A stretch of DNA of 64,000 nucleotides from Pyxicephalus adspersus (taxonomy: Eukaryota > Chordata > Amphibia > Anura > Pyxicephalidae), in contig NC_092870.1 of NCBI RefSeq assembly GCF_032062135.1, forward strand, positions 275,854-339,853. The letters are read 5' to 3'. The translations under genes and the position numbers were made by a program. This document shows, one piece after another, positions 22,600 through 35,759 of this stretch. Position 1 is the first letter of the stretch. Every line of letters begins with the position of its first letter. A model generated the notes under the pieces. It did not search any database. It was given only the letters and a program-made list of their open reading frames with translations, and was not told the origin of the DNA.

Positions 22600-24720
22600 T
22601 CATTTAATACTCATTTAAATGTGCAAACATGGACAAACATGTATCCTTATTATACTAAAAAGAATCCCCCCTCCCCGCTCCCCTGCTAAAACTTAAAATA
22701 AAAAAAATAAAAAATCACTTACCTGAATAATGAAGCGCAGGTCCCTCTCTACAAACAATGGGTGTGGCATGATGATAATGCAGATATGAAACTTCTGGGT
22801 TCACTCCCGCCTACTGAAAAACGTGGCCACACCGCACATTTGCACGTACGCCTGCTGTATGCGCATTAATACCCACATGTAACCGTTCTATGTTGCACAT
22901 AGGTACGTGCATATTATTTCATATTATACTTTTTGTATATATTTTTTATGTTTCTTTTTTTGAATTATGAACTAACATGCTGGTTTGTACTTCTTGCTTT
23001 TCAAGCCTTTCAGGCTGTTTAGTTTGAATTGCATGTTAGACCTTGCCCAACTATATATTGACTTACCTCAGCTTGGTAGTGGAAGCACATAAAGGGGGCT
23101 TCCTCCTTTAACCAGAAGCAATATCATACATGAATGTTGCTTGCAGCCAAGCCCATGACATCAGAAATCATAGGAAGAAATGGCAATCTTTTCAATTTGA
23201 ATCATGTTAAGCAATATGGCCTAAAAATTCCTCATTGCCTATTTCTGACCATTTCTTCCTTTTAATGTATTATGTACACACAAATGCGTACATACAGATA
23301 TATATGCATGTATGTACATGAGTGCACATGAAACAAATATACACCTAAAAAGAAAAACATACCGGAGTGAGGATTCTTCTTTGGGAATTTTTTCTAATAG
23401 AACAGTTGACAAACACATAGTGGTTACATCACACTGAGTTTTAATAAGCCAATTGTGCTGTTTTTAGTCAGTCAAAATAATCATAGAAGGGAACTCGCAA
23501 AAAAAAAAAAATTACAAAATTTGGACAAAAACTTTATTCAAAATAAACCTATTTGCTAAAAGGTCACATTAAAATATAGAGAACACACAGATGACACTAA
23601 ATTTACATGACAAAATCAACCAAAAAATACACATGTAAACCCACACTTGCATATAAAACCTAAATTATTTCCAAAGTGGCCCCTAAAATATTGCATTTAA
23701 AAAATATTTACCAAACCACTATGCTATTTTGACCTATCAAGGGAGGAAAACTGGATCAGAAAATATTTATGCAGGACAAACATTTCATGGTGGCATTATA
23801 GACATACTATTCTAATGAAACAATATGGCCAAAAATACAGGAACATAGCATTGACATTGACTTCTTAATAGCAAAATGGACATTAAAACATTCAAAGTAC
23901 AAAAAACAAAAGCAGCTATTGTGTTAAATGGTAAGCAAAGTATGAAATGTAGCAACATAGATTAGGCTAACAAACAAAACAGCCTTCTTGACCCAAAAAA
24001 AATTAAGACAAAGGAAAAAAGCAACTTAGACAACACCCTTATATATGCTCATCATTATGTGCACAGGTGTTGAAAATTAACATGCAATTGGGCGTGCGCA
24101 GTACCTGAAATGTGGCTGTTTGGTTTTTTGACCGTTTGACATTCCCTAATAATTTAGTGATCCGATCCTTCAGATTTGTACTATATAAAGATAGAGAGAT
24201 AATATAATTTCTACAGGAGCAAGCAAGAACTTGCGTGTGTGCTTTGGACATGGTGGAAAAAATCCTAGTTCACTGGCAAAAGCGAGGTTTTGACTGCCAG
24301 AGCCCGCTGGAATTTCTTTCCAGGCGGATCACCGGGTCTAACATCTGATGCGCCTGTGTATAGAGCGGAAATCGGTTAACTCTTTCTAAACCTGAAAATA
24401 ATAGGTCATTTAAAATATGCCTATTTTGCAGCTAATATAAATGTTTAAAACATTTGAACAAGCTAAAAAAATTTTTAGGGCTAAGGGTAATGTGTGCCAT
24501 TATAAAGCATGCTTTTTTAGAGGAACAGTGACTTTTGACGCAAGCACGCCAGTGTCAAACTGCTGGGGATGCGCGGCTCCAGCAGCGAGATGATTTCTGT
24601 TATTACCGTGCGAATACGCCAGCGCCTGAAATTTAGTTGGATTGAAGGCTTCTGATTTTTGATCGCGAATACGACTGCGTGAGCGAACCTCCTATTTTGC
24701 TTGGTGAAACGGGGCCAATG
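22600..24720. repeat. Right arm of Harbinger copy 1
   Basis: AT-rich, no gene recognised. It matches 32,890-34,800 in inverted orientation: for example CGCCTGCTGTATGCGCATTAA at 22,851 against TTAATGCGCATACAGCAGG near 34,572, and AGCAAGCAAGAACTTGCG at 24,221 against CGCAAGTTCTTGCTTGCT near 33,388. Both copies end in the same terminus. Confidence 0.8.
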
Positions 24721-25229
24721 AATCAACACTATCCTTCACTTAATTGCCAGACACCCACGCTACCATTACTCTCCCGATTTAATTTAGGTACCACCACACA
24801 AGACACATGTCCCCATCTCTGCCCCTCGATTCACTCTAGTGGCCATTCCAAAAACGTTCAACACTTCACTTGACCCTCTTATACCACAGCTAGCTTCACC
24901 AGTTCCAAGGAAGAATTCCAAGAACAATATTTTCCCAAACAAAACAAAGACACCATAACTTAAAAATTCTCAATCCTTTCAAATCAGAAATGGAAGTTTT
25001 AAAGTTTAGGTAATCATTTGGTTCACCAAATAACTTTTAATAAATTCGACATCAACCTATTCGCACGGAACCTAATTTTAAAATCAATGTTTGACAAAAC
25101 CCTGATGCAAACCCTGTACAAAGTCTAGTAGAGTTTCAAGTCTTCAGGGATTTAAACTCTTAATCCATGGAAAATGAACAAACAACTCTTAACAATGAAG
25201 AAAGGGAACAAAGCATAGAGTCCCCTGCT
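24721..25229. other. Spacer, possibly decayed Penelope-like sequence
   Basis: No reading frame could be followed with confidence. It directly precedes the Penelope RT fragment and may be its upstream part. Confidence 0.3.
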
Positions 25230-25523
25230 ATACCTAAAAACCTGGACCTACTTTTTCGGAAACCAACATCTACCTACTACCTCTAACTATTTCAGAACCC
25301 TCGGGTTCAAATTTTTGTAGAAACGGTCACTAAAGGAAATCCAACAATCCCAACTTGACAAACGATCATCAAATCTCTTTACTAAGAAACAAGAGAAAGC
25401 TTTGCAGTCCCGAAAGACCAAAAAGTCAACTATAATTAAACCTTCTGATAAAGGAGGCAACATTATGGTCCTCAATGTTGAACACTACAAAGAAATCTGT
25501 CTTAAGATATTAAAAAAACATTG
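25230..25523 (+). pseudogene. Penelope-like element RT N-terminal fragment
   Basis: The plus strand reads PTTSNYFRTLGF, a stop, then KEIQQSQLDKR and KSTIIKPSDKGGNIMVLN followed by YKEICLKIL and a stop. The IIKPxDKGG block just ahead of the reverse transcriptase fingers is characteristic of Penelope-like retroelements. The rest of the enzyme is absent here because L1 sequence begins at about 25,530. Confidence 0.75.
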
Positions 25524-25525
25524 AA

Positions 25526-26460
25526 TGGGTGCCGCTTTGGGTTCAATTTGAAACTCGTTTATGTAACCCAGTGGCAGTGACGGCCTTACCTTGGATAACA
25601 TCAAAATTGCATGCACTAGGTCTCAGCGTCCATCTGAGGCATGTTTTGGGGGTTTGGGATAGTTTAAAATATATAATAAAATGGATTAATATTGCCCATT
25701 GCTTCCCATACAAAATAATTTCGACAGCCTGGCTGATTCTCCATCAGCGTTCGCCTGGTGGATAGCCCAAAAGTATAATAATTTTCATGCTTTACTTGGA
25801 ATATAGTGAAATGGGAGGATATATTAGAATTTTTCAAAATGCCCCACAGTCACAGCTGGAACAGATCTGTTTAGGAACCCTTTTAACTAGGAAACTGATC
25901 TCCTTTCTATATTTAGAGCTTATAAATATATCTGACCCACATGTACATAAATATGTTTCCCAATAGGAGAGAGATCTGGCTGGTACTAAGCCCACTGAAG
26001 AGTAGTTCTGCTCTTGGTGAAGGATGACGGGATGTTCCAGGAATGTGACCACTTTGGAATCCGCCTATAAGGTTATGATGCGCTGGTATATGGTTCCCTC
26101 TCACCTCAAACATTGTGCAAACCAAAGCTCTGGTCTGTGCTTTAGAGGCTGCATGGAAGAAGGCACAGCAGTTCATATATGGTGGAAATGCCCGTTTGTA
26201 AACAGGTTTTGGAGCAGGGTATTCAAATTTTTGAATAGTATGTTTCAACTTTTTCTCCAAAAAGATCCTTGGGTTGTTTTGTTGCACTTCAAACCTTCTA
26301 ATATTACAAAAAAAAGTTCCAGTTGGTTACCCACATTTTGTTTGCTGCAAAACAAGCAATAGCACACCATTGGAAACAGCAGTCTTTACCTTTTCATGAG
26401 GTTAAACCCTGTATGAACAATATATTAGTAAACAAAAAAACTAGAGCATTTTGTTTGATA
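25526..26460 (+). pseudogene. L1 ORF2 C-terminal fragment
   Basis: 5'-truncated L1/Tx1-type LINE. 25,529-25,765 reads WVQFETRLCNPVAV and LGLSVHLRHVLGVWDSL. After a frame change 26,024-26,362 reads ESAYKVMMRWYMVPSHLKH and the zinc-knuckle-like GCMEEGTAVHIWWKCP, then NKQAIAHHWK-type sequence. These match the conserved tail of L1 ORF2. It is a different copy from the minus-strand L1 at 27.4-31.8 kb. Confidence 0.8.
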
Positions 26461-26582
26461 CTCATGACATGTTTGTCAGTATGAGAACCATGGCTACAAT
26501 ACGCAAATCCGTCTATACCCCTAGCAACGTTATCTGGTTAGTAAGGTTTCGCTCTGCAGTCGTTTATGGTTAATGAAAGACC

Positions 26583-27345
26583 GTGTTCTCCCCAGAAATT
26601 TTTTTCACCTGTGTGGTGGGAAGCTGTAGCCGGGTGGTCAAAAAGGGGGTGTGGCAAGACATGGCAAATTTAGTGCTCCCAGTTGTTAATGCCATGGGTA
26701 TCCAGTAACCTCCTATTATTTCAGTGTTCTAACTACTCCCTATAATTTGTTCAACTTTGTAATGCCTGCCCTGTTAGTATATCCAATTTTTCCATTCTAT
26801 GTATTTTGCCACAACTGTCCTATGCCGTGTATTGTGACCCAACCTCCTAGTGTTCTAAGTTTTAGGAATGTAATCCTTTGTAGTAGTGTAATGGTATAAT
26901 AAATGTGGTGCAACAAGTTAGGCTTAGTTCATATTAGCAGCAAAAAACATTTACCCCTTCTGAGTGATTTCTGGCAACTGCTAGGCACCTAGGACTGGTA
27001 ACAGGTGGTAAGTGCTGGGCTTTTTCAGAGCTAGCAGTTTTTTTAAGAAGCTTTGGTTCCTGGTATGAGGAATGGACAAATGTAACCTTACTGCCTGTAT
27101 GAATTCAGCCTAACTTCAGATGTGCTCCTGAGGCTATATTTACTTAAAGTGAACTTTTGTGAAAACATTTTTTTTCCACTTGATCCTTTTACAGAATTAG
27201 CCCAGTAGGCCCATGCTGGCTCAGCTTCCACCTTCTCTGATGCTCACTTGTACGTCCAGTGCTGCCTTGCACTGCCCATGCATGAGATTGAACATTTTTT
27301 TTTTTATAAGAAAGCCTCTGAAGATGCATGCACAGAAGGAGCAGT
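26583..27345 (+). repeat. Non-autonomous repeat family A, copy 1
   Basis: Starts GTGTTCTCCCCAGAAATTTT with CCGGGTGG nearby and continues to about 27,345 (GAAGATGCATGCACAGAAG). The whole interval matches 41,912-42,560 in the same orientation, including GGTAACTGCTAGGCACC-type blocks. The terminus resembles the 167-bp hAT MITE at 4987, so it is probably a hAT-derived non-autonomous element. No coding domain seen. Confidence 0.65.
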
Positions 27346-27349
27346 GCAG

Positions 27350-30268
27350 TCCTTACCCATAAAGCTTACTGCCCTGTCTAAGCCGGCTTCCTGTAGCCCG
27401 AGAAATCCCTTATCTTCCGCTCCTGGAATAGTGTGTGTGGTGTTAGAGGGCTGGGTTGAGGGGAAATATCTGCGTTTGGGAAATATTTGTTACCAATATT
27501 ACATGTTGCCTTTATCAAGGGATTGTTTCCCACCGTCTGTCTCAGAGAGGGTTGTACCCATGGGAGATCTCAATTCGGTGGTGCAGAAGCTCTGTTCCAT
27601 AGAGACCCACTGTTTACTCTCCGCGTGTGTGCACCAGTCCACAATGCGCACTAGATGGGAGGCCGCATGATATAAAGAAAAGTTAGGGGAAACTCAAGCC
27701 TCCAACACGTTTATGCCAGAAAAACCTCCTATTCAGTCTTGGATTCCTGTTGCCCCAAATAAATTTTAACAATTTGGTGTGCAGTTGTTTGAAAAAGGAG
27801 CTAGGAACATTGATAGGGAGTGCCTGGAAGAGGTAAAAGAACTTTGGGAGAAATGTTCATTTTAATGATCTGGATACGCCCAAACCAAGAAAAGGTATGG
27901 GAGATCCACTGGTTAAGGTCCTTAGATAGTGTTTGTAACATAGGTGTAAAATTCAGTGGAAAAAGTTTGTCAGCAGTTAGTTGGACCCCCAGGTAACGGA
28001 TTGAACCATTGGCCCATTTAAAAGGAAAGGAGGCGGCTATTTGTGCCCGGTGTCACTCCTGTAAGGTGAGATTGAGGGCTGTGCATTTGGAGATGTTTAC
28101 TTTTAAATTAGACAGGTGACCATAGGTTTTAAGCTCCTGCATAAGGTTAGGTAGAGACACCACAGGCCTAGACAGATAAAAAGGAGATCATCAGCAAAGG
28201 CCACAACCTTATGCTCTAATGTGGTAGTCTGCAGTACTGCTACATCCGTGGAGGCACAGATACGGCAGAGGAATGGTTCAAGGGTCAGTATGAAGAGCAA
28301 CGGGGACAGGGGACATCCCTGCCTCGTGCCATTAGAAATTGGTACGGGTTAAGATAAAAATCCATTAACTCGGACAGAGGCAATCGGCTGGGTGTACAAG
28401 GAAACAATCCAAGATCGCATATGTTCCCCTAATGCTGCAGGGTTTGCATCACAAATTACCTGTCCACTCTGTCAAACGCTTTCCCTGCGTCAGTTGACAG
28501 GAGGAAGGCTGGGAGACGGGTACGTTAGGAAGCTAAGATCCAGTTTACTACTTGGATGGTGTTGTCTCTCTAGCGGGGACAAACCCAACCTGGTCAAAGT
28601 TTATCAATTTACTCAATAGAGGTTGCAATCTGTTAGCCAAAATTTTTGTGAATAATTTCAAGTCTTGATTCAGTAGGGATATTGGCCTATAACTCGTGCA
28701 AACCGAGGGATCTCTCCCATCCTTGGGGATCACCGAGATGTGGGCACTAAGTGAGTCCCTTGATAGCGTTCCCCCTGACAAAAGTGAGTTAAATGCAGCT
28801 AGAAAACGGGGTGAGAGAATTTCCTGAAAGGCCTTGTAGTATTTTAAAATAAAGCCGTCAGGTCCTAGTGACTTCCCCGAGGCAGTGGAATTTATCCCTC
28901 TTTGGAGTTCAGTTTCCGTGATGGGGGTTTCCAGGGTCTCAATCTCAGACTGGGATAGTTGTGGCATATCGGAGTTGGATATATAGTCCTTTATCTTACA
29001 TAGTCTATCTAGGGCTGCACCTGGCTTTTGCTCATGGGGGTGGAGGGTTTATAGAGACTCATAATATGCCCGAAAACACTCTAAACACGCTATATCTTTG
29101 ACCAGGTGGGTCTTCTCCCCTTGTTTATTAAGTATATAGGGAATAAAGGAACAAACTCTCTGGGCCTTCAGGGAGTTGGCCAGGATTCTACTGCTCTTAT
29201 TTCCAAACTCCTAAAACGTTGTTCTACATTTTGCGAGCATCGCCTTGGCCTTGCCGAGGCAGAGGGATGCCAGTTTCTGGTGGAGGATAATCAATTCCTG
29301 ACCTATGCCCGCGTCCAATGTACGTTTGTGAGTTTTCTCCAAGGTCGCAATTTTGGAGAGCATGTCCGACATCTCATGTCTAGCTGCCTTTTTAATTCTG
29401 ACGCCATGTTTTATGAAGATGCCACGAATCACCACCTTATGAGCTTCCCAGATCAACATGGGGCTCATGCCTGGTGTCTCGTTGGTTAAAAAGTAAGAAG
29501 AAAGCTCCTTAGAAACATCTGTGGAGACTTCCTTGTCCTTCAGGAGGGACTCGTTCAGCTTCCAGTTCCACACCCTAGGGGTAAGGTGTGGAAGTGAAAC
29601 ATGGAGGAATATCGCTGCATGGTCTGAAAAAGTTGCGGTCCCTATGGAGCAGTCATGGACTTGTATCAGATCAGAGTGACGTATCCAAAAATGGTCAATG
29701 CGTGAATAGCTCTGGTGAGGTCTAGAGAAAAAGGTGAAGTCTCAATCTGATGGATGTAAAATTCTCCAGACGTCAATCATTTCATTACTGAGCAGTGCCC
29801 GTTTAATGCGGCCTTGTCCTGGTATCCCCCTGTCAGAATTGCAGGATATATCCCCAGCAGGGTCTGGGACAAAATTAAAGTCCCCACCCAGTATAACGAG
29901 GCCCTCACGGAATTCATCTAGCCTCACCAGAGCTGTAGAGAGAAAGGATGACTGGGCTGTGTTGGGGGCATACACCGTGGCCAGAGTGACCATCTGGTGG
30001 TTAAGCAGTCCTTTAACAACTGTCCATCAGCATCACTATACATATCTCTGAAAGACCAAGAATACCCATCAGACAGTAAAATGCATACACCTTTGGAGTG
30101 AGAGTGGAGCAGCGGTGCCAAAGTTGCGGTAGTTTCACTCTTAAAATGGGTTTCCTGATTGAAGACCACACGCGTTTTGAACGGGTGGAGTTCAGAGAAC
30201 AGGGATGAGCGTTTTTCTGGGGTGTTCAAACCTTTCACATTAAGCGAGGTGATTTTAAGTGTCGCCAT
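27350..30268 (-). pseudogene. L1/Tx1-type ORF2 (endonuclease-reverse transcriptase)
   Basis: ORF2 polyprotein of an L1-lineage LINE, broken into frames. Start ATG 30,268: MATLKITSLNVKGLNTPEKR and FNQETHF (endonuclease), LVILGGDFNFVPDP at about 29,870. The linker LNESLLKDKEV and SPMLIWEAHKVVIRG follow at 29,573-29,211. The reverse transcriptase shows GKSLGPDGFILKYYK, SYRPISLLNQDLKLFTKI and FDQVGFVPARE (28,967-28,548), then VVAFADDLLF with the catalytic Asp pair near 28,200. Thumb and tail readings (MNISPKVLYLFQALP, FIWGN, then WVSMEQSF) run to about 27,400. Frameshifts separate every block; the 3' end is missing or merges with repeat A. Confidence 0.9.
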
Positions 30269-30945
30269 TCCAGGACTGGACCATGGAGGGCGAAAAAATA
30301 TTGAGTTCTAGGTGGGGTAATAGGTCAATGAGACACAGATGGTAAATAAAAGGGGGGGGGGATGGGAGTTACAAGGGAAGATCAAGGGGGGGTATAAGGA
30401 ATATCCTACCTAAAGAAGTCAGATACCAGGAAGTACCCAACAAAGTGCAATGAGCTCCATTAACAAACCACAGGTAGGATCGGTTAGGGAGGTATTCTAA
30501 AGTCCTCAAAAACCTCCTCACTATATCAGCGAGGACCCTAAGGCAGAGACTTTGAAGGCTTAGAACTAACTGGGTGAGCTCCCGCTCCCGAGCCAAAGTG
30601 CAAGTAATGCAAAACAATAAATAACATGTAATTAAACTGTAACATTTATAGAACAGCCGTAGGCAAATAAAACGGTGTGCACATGACCACACAGAACCAA
30701 AGTAAACCAGAGTAAATGGCACCACAGCCGTGGTCACCAAGTTTTGCAGCAAATAAAAAACATACTGTAGAGGAAACAAAGGGCAGTAGATATACTCATG
30801 TAGAGAGCGTATCGGCTCCCAGTTTCGCTTTCTTCTGGTGTTTGCGTTGAACCGACCATCCTTCTCTGATTGGCGCATCGAGAATACAGGGACTTTTCGG
30901 CCAGTCCGGCAGGTGTACAGGAGGCAGGGCAAAAGTGGCCAAAAA

Positions 30946-31802
30946 TTATGGAAGATCAGTAATAGATCTGAAAGCTGCAGATGCTCCTTCTTTGTGTGCC
31001 AGTAAGTGAAAAAGAAATCCCCAGCGGTAGCGAATCCCGTGTGCACGCAGGGCATCCAAAAGGGGGCGCAGGGCTCTGCGCAGCGCCAAGGTATGGCGAG
31101 ACAGATCTTGAAGCAACATGATGCGGGAGCCATTAAAAGTGATGTTCTCCAGTGTGCGGTCCGCTTGCAAGATTTCCTCCTTGGTTGGATAAGAAGCCAA
31201 TTTGCAAACCACATCTCTAATCCTATCTGAGTCCTGGGGCTTGTATCCAGGGACCCGGTGAACTCTCTCCACCGCAATCGGGGAATCCTTAGCTACTCCC
31301 AAGACACTGTTAAACAGGGATGTGACTGCCCCCATTAAATGTTGAGAATCAGCCGATTCAGGAAGTCCATGTATGCGGATGTTGTTACGGCTATTTCTGT
31401 TTTCCAAATCGTCCTGCAATACTATAAGGCACTGTAAAAGCATGGTGTGCTCATTTAGTACTTCCTGCTGTTGGTCAGTGGATTTGGCCAGGGTTTCAGT
31501 AATCTCCTCAACCTCCAATACTCTAGTCCCCAAATCCCTCCTGAGATCAGCTAACTCCTTGTTTACAGTGCTCTCTATGTGATTATTGCATAAATCAAAG
31601 ATCAGCTCTAGTGAGGCCTGAAGTGACAGGGTTAACTTCTCCTGTCATATCAATAGAGTGTGTAGGAAAGGAGGGGGGGCTGGAGGACAGCTGTGAACTT
31701 CTTTCAGTGTCCTGTCTGTGCAGCATGTGGGGGGTGGGGGTTAGCGAAGACAGTACTTTCAATCCCGTTGTTTTTGTGCCTTGTATCACCAGCTGGCGCC
31801 AT
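30946..31802 (-). pseudogene. L1/Tx1-type ORF1 (coiled coil and RRM-like)
   Basis: ORF1 RNA-binding protein of the same LINE. An ATG at 31,802 (MAPAGDTRHKNNG) is a plausible start, but stops lie between 31,600 and 31,540. The long frame 31,533-30,946 has a coiled-coil segment (LAKSTDQQQEVLNEH), then LENRNSRNNIRIHGLPES and VERVHRVPG of the RRM-like domain and a C-terminal-domain-like SRHTLALRRALRPLL. A TAA after RSITDLP (30,946) cuts it; the next bases read in frame as FLATFALPPVHLPDWP, so that stop is a point mutation. Confidence 0.88.
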
Positions 31803-32030
31803 CTTGGAAGTCAGGGGGGAGGGAGCTGCCAGATCTGATTTGGCAAAAAAAACTCTCCAGTGCCCGGCATTCGCGACAATCAATTTTATTCTGTGTGGCC
31901 CAAGATCAGCGGGGAGACACTCTGGTAAGGCTGTGTGCGGGTGTCAGCAGCTTGGTGCTGTGGGAGCTCTCCAAGACACGGCTTACCAGTTCCGGCGCAT
32001 GCGCAGTCTCCCTAACTTGAAATTTTTAAG
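31803..32030 (-). other. Probable L1 5' untranslated region
   Basis: GC-richer sequence immediately upstream of ORF1, including GCGCATGCGCAGTCTCCC. The boundary with unrelated DNA is not visible. Confidence 0.4.
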
Positions 32031-32889
32031 GTACACGTGGAGGCATAGGAAACTGAAACTGTATGTGCAAGTGGGGTACACTTGTGGCTAAACCTTTCTA
32101 AAATGTAATTACTAGGGCATTATGAGAACATAAATCTCTACCTAGCAAAATGTGCTGCCTGCTCTGTTACACATATCTGTCTGCATCTCTAGCTCAAACC
32201 CCAATTTCTCTAGAATTAAGAGGGTGGCATGAAATTAGCACTCATATTCAAACTGGCTGTTTGTGGGACTTGATGGGGGTTGTCTCCTAAAAAGCCTCTG
32301 GGAATGAAACTAACAGAATGATTGCAGTGGGAGGTTGATACCAAGCAATCCTAAAAGAGGTAACATCTCTGCGAGCAGGAATATCCTGCCAGGTGTGTAA
32401 ATTTGTCAGATGACATCAAAGAAGTCAGGACCAACTGGTCAGCGGAGTCAAAGGACTTGCCCTCAATACAACAGCACCACCTACTGGAGAATATCAGCGG
32501 ACACCTGGGAGCAGTGTATTTTTGGAAGTGGGAAGACACCCAAGTAAGGGGTGGATGCATGGGTGTGGCTTGATGTGGCCAGGGCTCCTGAAGATGTATA
32601 AGAAGGGACAACAGCCACAAATCGCTCTTAGCCTCCTATATGCCTTTATACATCCTATGACTCTTAGACCTATCTTTCTCTTACTTACTCTCATTCTCTC
32701 TCAAAGGTGCAGGGTACAGAGGACGGACTCTTTGCGTAACATATCATTTTACTTTGTCTATGTGATTATTATTTAGCTTAATTGGAATAATTGTTGATTA
32801 CTTGTTAATTCTGTTCTTTCTTAATAAATAACTTGTTATTTAAGATATATGTGATTATTAAGCTAATAGAGACTTAGTGAAAATACTAA
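32031..32889. other. Unassigned sequence, possibly LTR remnants
   Basis: No domain-bearing frame. A stretch near 32,560-32,880 (GATGTATAAGAAGGG, later CTTAATAAATAACTTG) resembles the promoter and polyadenylation layout of an LTR, but no clean ends were found. Confidence 0.3.
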
Positions 32890-34727
32890 GGCTGATTCAT
32901 CAAGCAAAATCGGAAGCTCGCTCTCGCATTGGTATTGCCGATCCAAAATCGGAAGCCTTCGATCAATTTATTAACTAAATTTCAGGAGCAAGCATATTCG
33001 CGAGATAGTTATCAACCGAAATGATCTCGCTGCTGAAGCCGCGCATCCCCGGCAGTTTGACACTGGTGCGCTTGCATTAGAAGTCACTGTTCCCCTAAAA
33101 ATAAATTTTTCTAATGGCACACATCTTTCACTTAGACCTAAATAAAAATGTTTGGCCTGTTCAAATGTTTTAAACTTTTATATTCACTGAGAAATAAGCA
33201 TATTTTTACATGACCTAATATTTTTTCAGGTTTAGAAAGAGTTAACTGATTTCAGCTCTTTACACAGGCGCCTACCTAAACGCATCCGATGCCAGACCGG
33301 GTGAATCGCCTGGAAATAAATTCTGGCGGGCAAAACCTCGCTTTTGCCAGTGCATTAGATTTTTTCCACCTATGTCCAAACCACGCACGCAAGTTCTTGC
33401 TTGCTCCTGTAGATATATATGTATATATACATGTGTGTGTATGTGTGTATATATGTGTGATGCTTTAGTTTTTTTGTACTTTTGAATGTTTTAATGTCCA
33501 TTTTGCTATTAAGAAGTCAATGTTAATGCTTTTGTGTTTTTGGCCATACTGTTTCATTTGAATAATATGTCTATATTACCACCTTTAAATGTTTGTCCTG
33601 CATAAATATTTTCTGATCCAGTTTTCGACCCTTGATAGGTCAAAATAGCATATTGGTTTGGTAAATATTTTTGGAATGCAATAGTTTTGGGGCCACTTTG
33701 GAAATAATTAGGTGTGGTGTGGGTTTACATGTGTATTTTTTGGTTGATTTTGTCATGTAAATTTAGTGTTTTGTGTGCTTTCCCTATATTTTAATGTGAC
33801 CTTTTAGTAAATAGGTTTATTTTGAATAAAGTTTTTGTCCAAATTTTGTATATTTTTTTTTTGTGGGGTTTTTGTTTTTGTGGTCTCCTTTACTATGTCC
33901 CAGGACCTTCAGTGCAAAAATTCTATTATGCTTGTTTTTAAGCAGCTCCCTTCTATGATTAGTTTGACTGGCTAAAAACAGCACAATTGGCTTATTAAAA
34001 CTCAGTGTGATGTAACCACTAACCACTGTGTGCGTGTGAACTGTTCTATTAGTAGAAAAAATTTATTTTTAGGTGTATATTTTTCATGTGCACTCATGTA
34101 TTCACATACATGCATCTATATCTGTATGTATGCATTTATGTGTGTACATATACATAGAAAGGCAAAATTATAGGAAGAAATGGGCAATGAGGAATTTTTA
34201 GGCCATATTGCTTAACATGATTCAAATTGAAAAGATTGCCTATTTCTTCCTATGATTTCTGATGTCATGGGCTTGGCTCCAAGCAACATTCATGGATGAT
34301 ATTGCTTCTGGTTAAAGGAGGAAACCACCTTTATGTGCTTCCACTACCAAGCTGAGGTGTCAATATATAGTTGGGCAAGGTCTAACATGCAATTCAAACT
34401 AAATAAACACCCTAAAAGGCTTGAAAAGCAAGAACTTATGTTTGGCTCAAAGTATACAAACCAGCATGTTAGTCCATAATTCCAAAAAGAAACATAACAA
34501 AAAATAAATACAAAAAGTATATTAATATGCTCGTACCTATGCGCAACATATAACAATGGTTACATGCGGGTATTAATGCGCATACAGCAGGCGTATGTGC
34601 AAATGCGTGGCGTGGGCACATTTTTCAGTAGGCGGGAGTAAACTCGGAAGCTTCATATCTGCGTTATCATCATGCCGCGCCCGTTGTTTGCAGAGTGGGA
34701 CCTGCGCTTCATCATTCAGGTAAGTGA

Positions 34728-34776
34728 TTTTTTTTTTTTTTTTTTTTTTTTAGGGTGGGGGGGGGGGGGGGGGGGA
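34728..34776. repeat. poly-T / poly-G tract
   Basis: A run of about 25 T broken by AGGGT, then about 20 G, within the Harbinger arm. Long homopolymers here are a likely spot for assembly error. Confidence 0.9.
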
Positions 34777-34799
34777 TTCTTTTTAGTAGAATAAGCATA

Positions 34800-35700
34800 C
34801 ATGTTTGTCCATGTTTGCACATTGTAATGTGTTTTTATGCATCATGCATCTTGCACATTTAAATGTGTTTTTATGCATCATGCATGTTTGCACATTTAAA
34901 TGTGTTTTAAGGCTGCTTCTCATATTCCTCAGCCTAAGAACTCACCGTCTTTAATCCTTCACATGTCCTAAACCCTTGTTTGTAACTGCTTGAAATTTTG
35001 AGGATCCTACTAGCTACTACTCAACCACATTTCTTGGAGGTTGTTGCTGTTTAAAAAGCAAGTCCATCCAGGAGGCAAAAGGGGAAAAGGGCCCATTCAT
35101 GCCCCCCCCCGGGCCACTTACGTAGCAAGGAGAATTGGGGTGTTACCCCGAAATTTATACCTACATTTCAAGGAACCCCAATTTATTGGGAATGGTGAGG
35201 TGCATAAACCAGAAAATGTAGGTTCAAGTGAGGGGAGACTTTTTCAATTAGGGACTATGTGCACTTGCTTTGGAAAAAGCATTCCCAATGTAGGATTTTC
35301 TATAGTGTTTGCAATTGGGGCCCATATCTTTAAATGCTTGAAATCTGTTGGGCTGAGATTTTGGAGATATTTTGGGACTATTATCTATGAGTGTCCTCTG
35401 TGCTTGTACACAGAGGACACAGTTGTAAGGCTGCAAGATATGACATGCAGAATTCCCACACACAGATATCACACTGTGCCCATGATGTCATTACACATGC
35501 CCACAGAGTGGATATATTTTCCCAAGTATTTTTTATATAGAAGCCACAGCTATAGAATGGGGGAGGGACAGCCTGTGTCCCCCATCTCATTCTAGCTGCA
35601 CTGTTCTCACTGGCCTGCTCTTATCGGCAGCTGGAATCCTCTGCACGGATGACCGCTGAGAATGGAGCGTTCTCTATTGTTCTTTCAATGGATTAGAGCT
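34800..35700. other. Sequence between arm and SANT region of copy 2
   Basis: Starts with a short tandem repeat (AATGTGTTTTTATGCATCATG twice, about 34,826-34,905, with a third partial copy). The rest is unassigned; the 184-residue open frame 35,041-35,595 shows no domain and contains a hairpin. The stretch at about 35,630-35,700 (CCTCTGCACGGATGACCGC) is similar to about 41,395-41,420. Confidence 0.4.
35391..35420. repeat. Perfect 12-bp-arm hairpin
   Basis: GTGTCCTCTGTG and CACAGAGGACAC flank a 6-base loop. No T-run follows, and its role is unknown. Confidence 0.85.
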
Positions 35701-35759
35701 GCAGATGAGAGCTGGGTAGAGAGGTCCACACACCTAAAGTTGGCTGTTGACAACTATGT

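Larger units (their letters stand above)
15306..24720. mobile_element. Harbinger-type element, copy 1 (about 9.4 kb)
   Basis: Left end about 15,311 (GGCTCCGATTTGAATG), right end about 24,715 (TTGGTGAAACGGGGCC). The right end matches, inverted, the start of copy 2 at 32,890 (GGCTGATTCATCAAGC). The left end matches the end of copy 2 near 41,180. Contents: nuclease gene (minus), Myb/SANT-type gene (plus), a 1.1-kb internal tandem duplication, a GC-rich repeat, a retroviral LTR fragment and an AT-rich right arm (22,600-24,700) that recurs inverted at 32,890-34,800. Target duplications are not clear, so the exact ends are approximate. Confidence 0.7.

Noticed and set aside
30369..31277. 302-residue open frame on the minus strand
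   Set aside because: It overlaps L1 ORF1 in another frame; the ORF1 frame shows the conserved motifs and this one does not.
34728..34776. poly-T/poly-G tract as a telomeric or G-quadruplex element
   Set aside because: It is a simple homopolymer run, not a telomere repeat, and lies in a repeat arm that in copy 1 has only short runs.
35391..35420. Hairpin as a transcription terminator
   Set aside because: No following T-run, and intrinsic terminators are not expected in vertebrate DNA.
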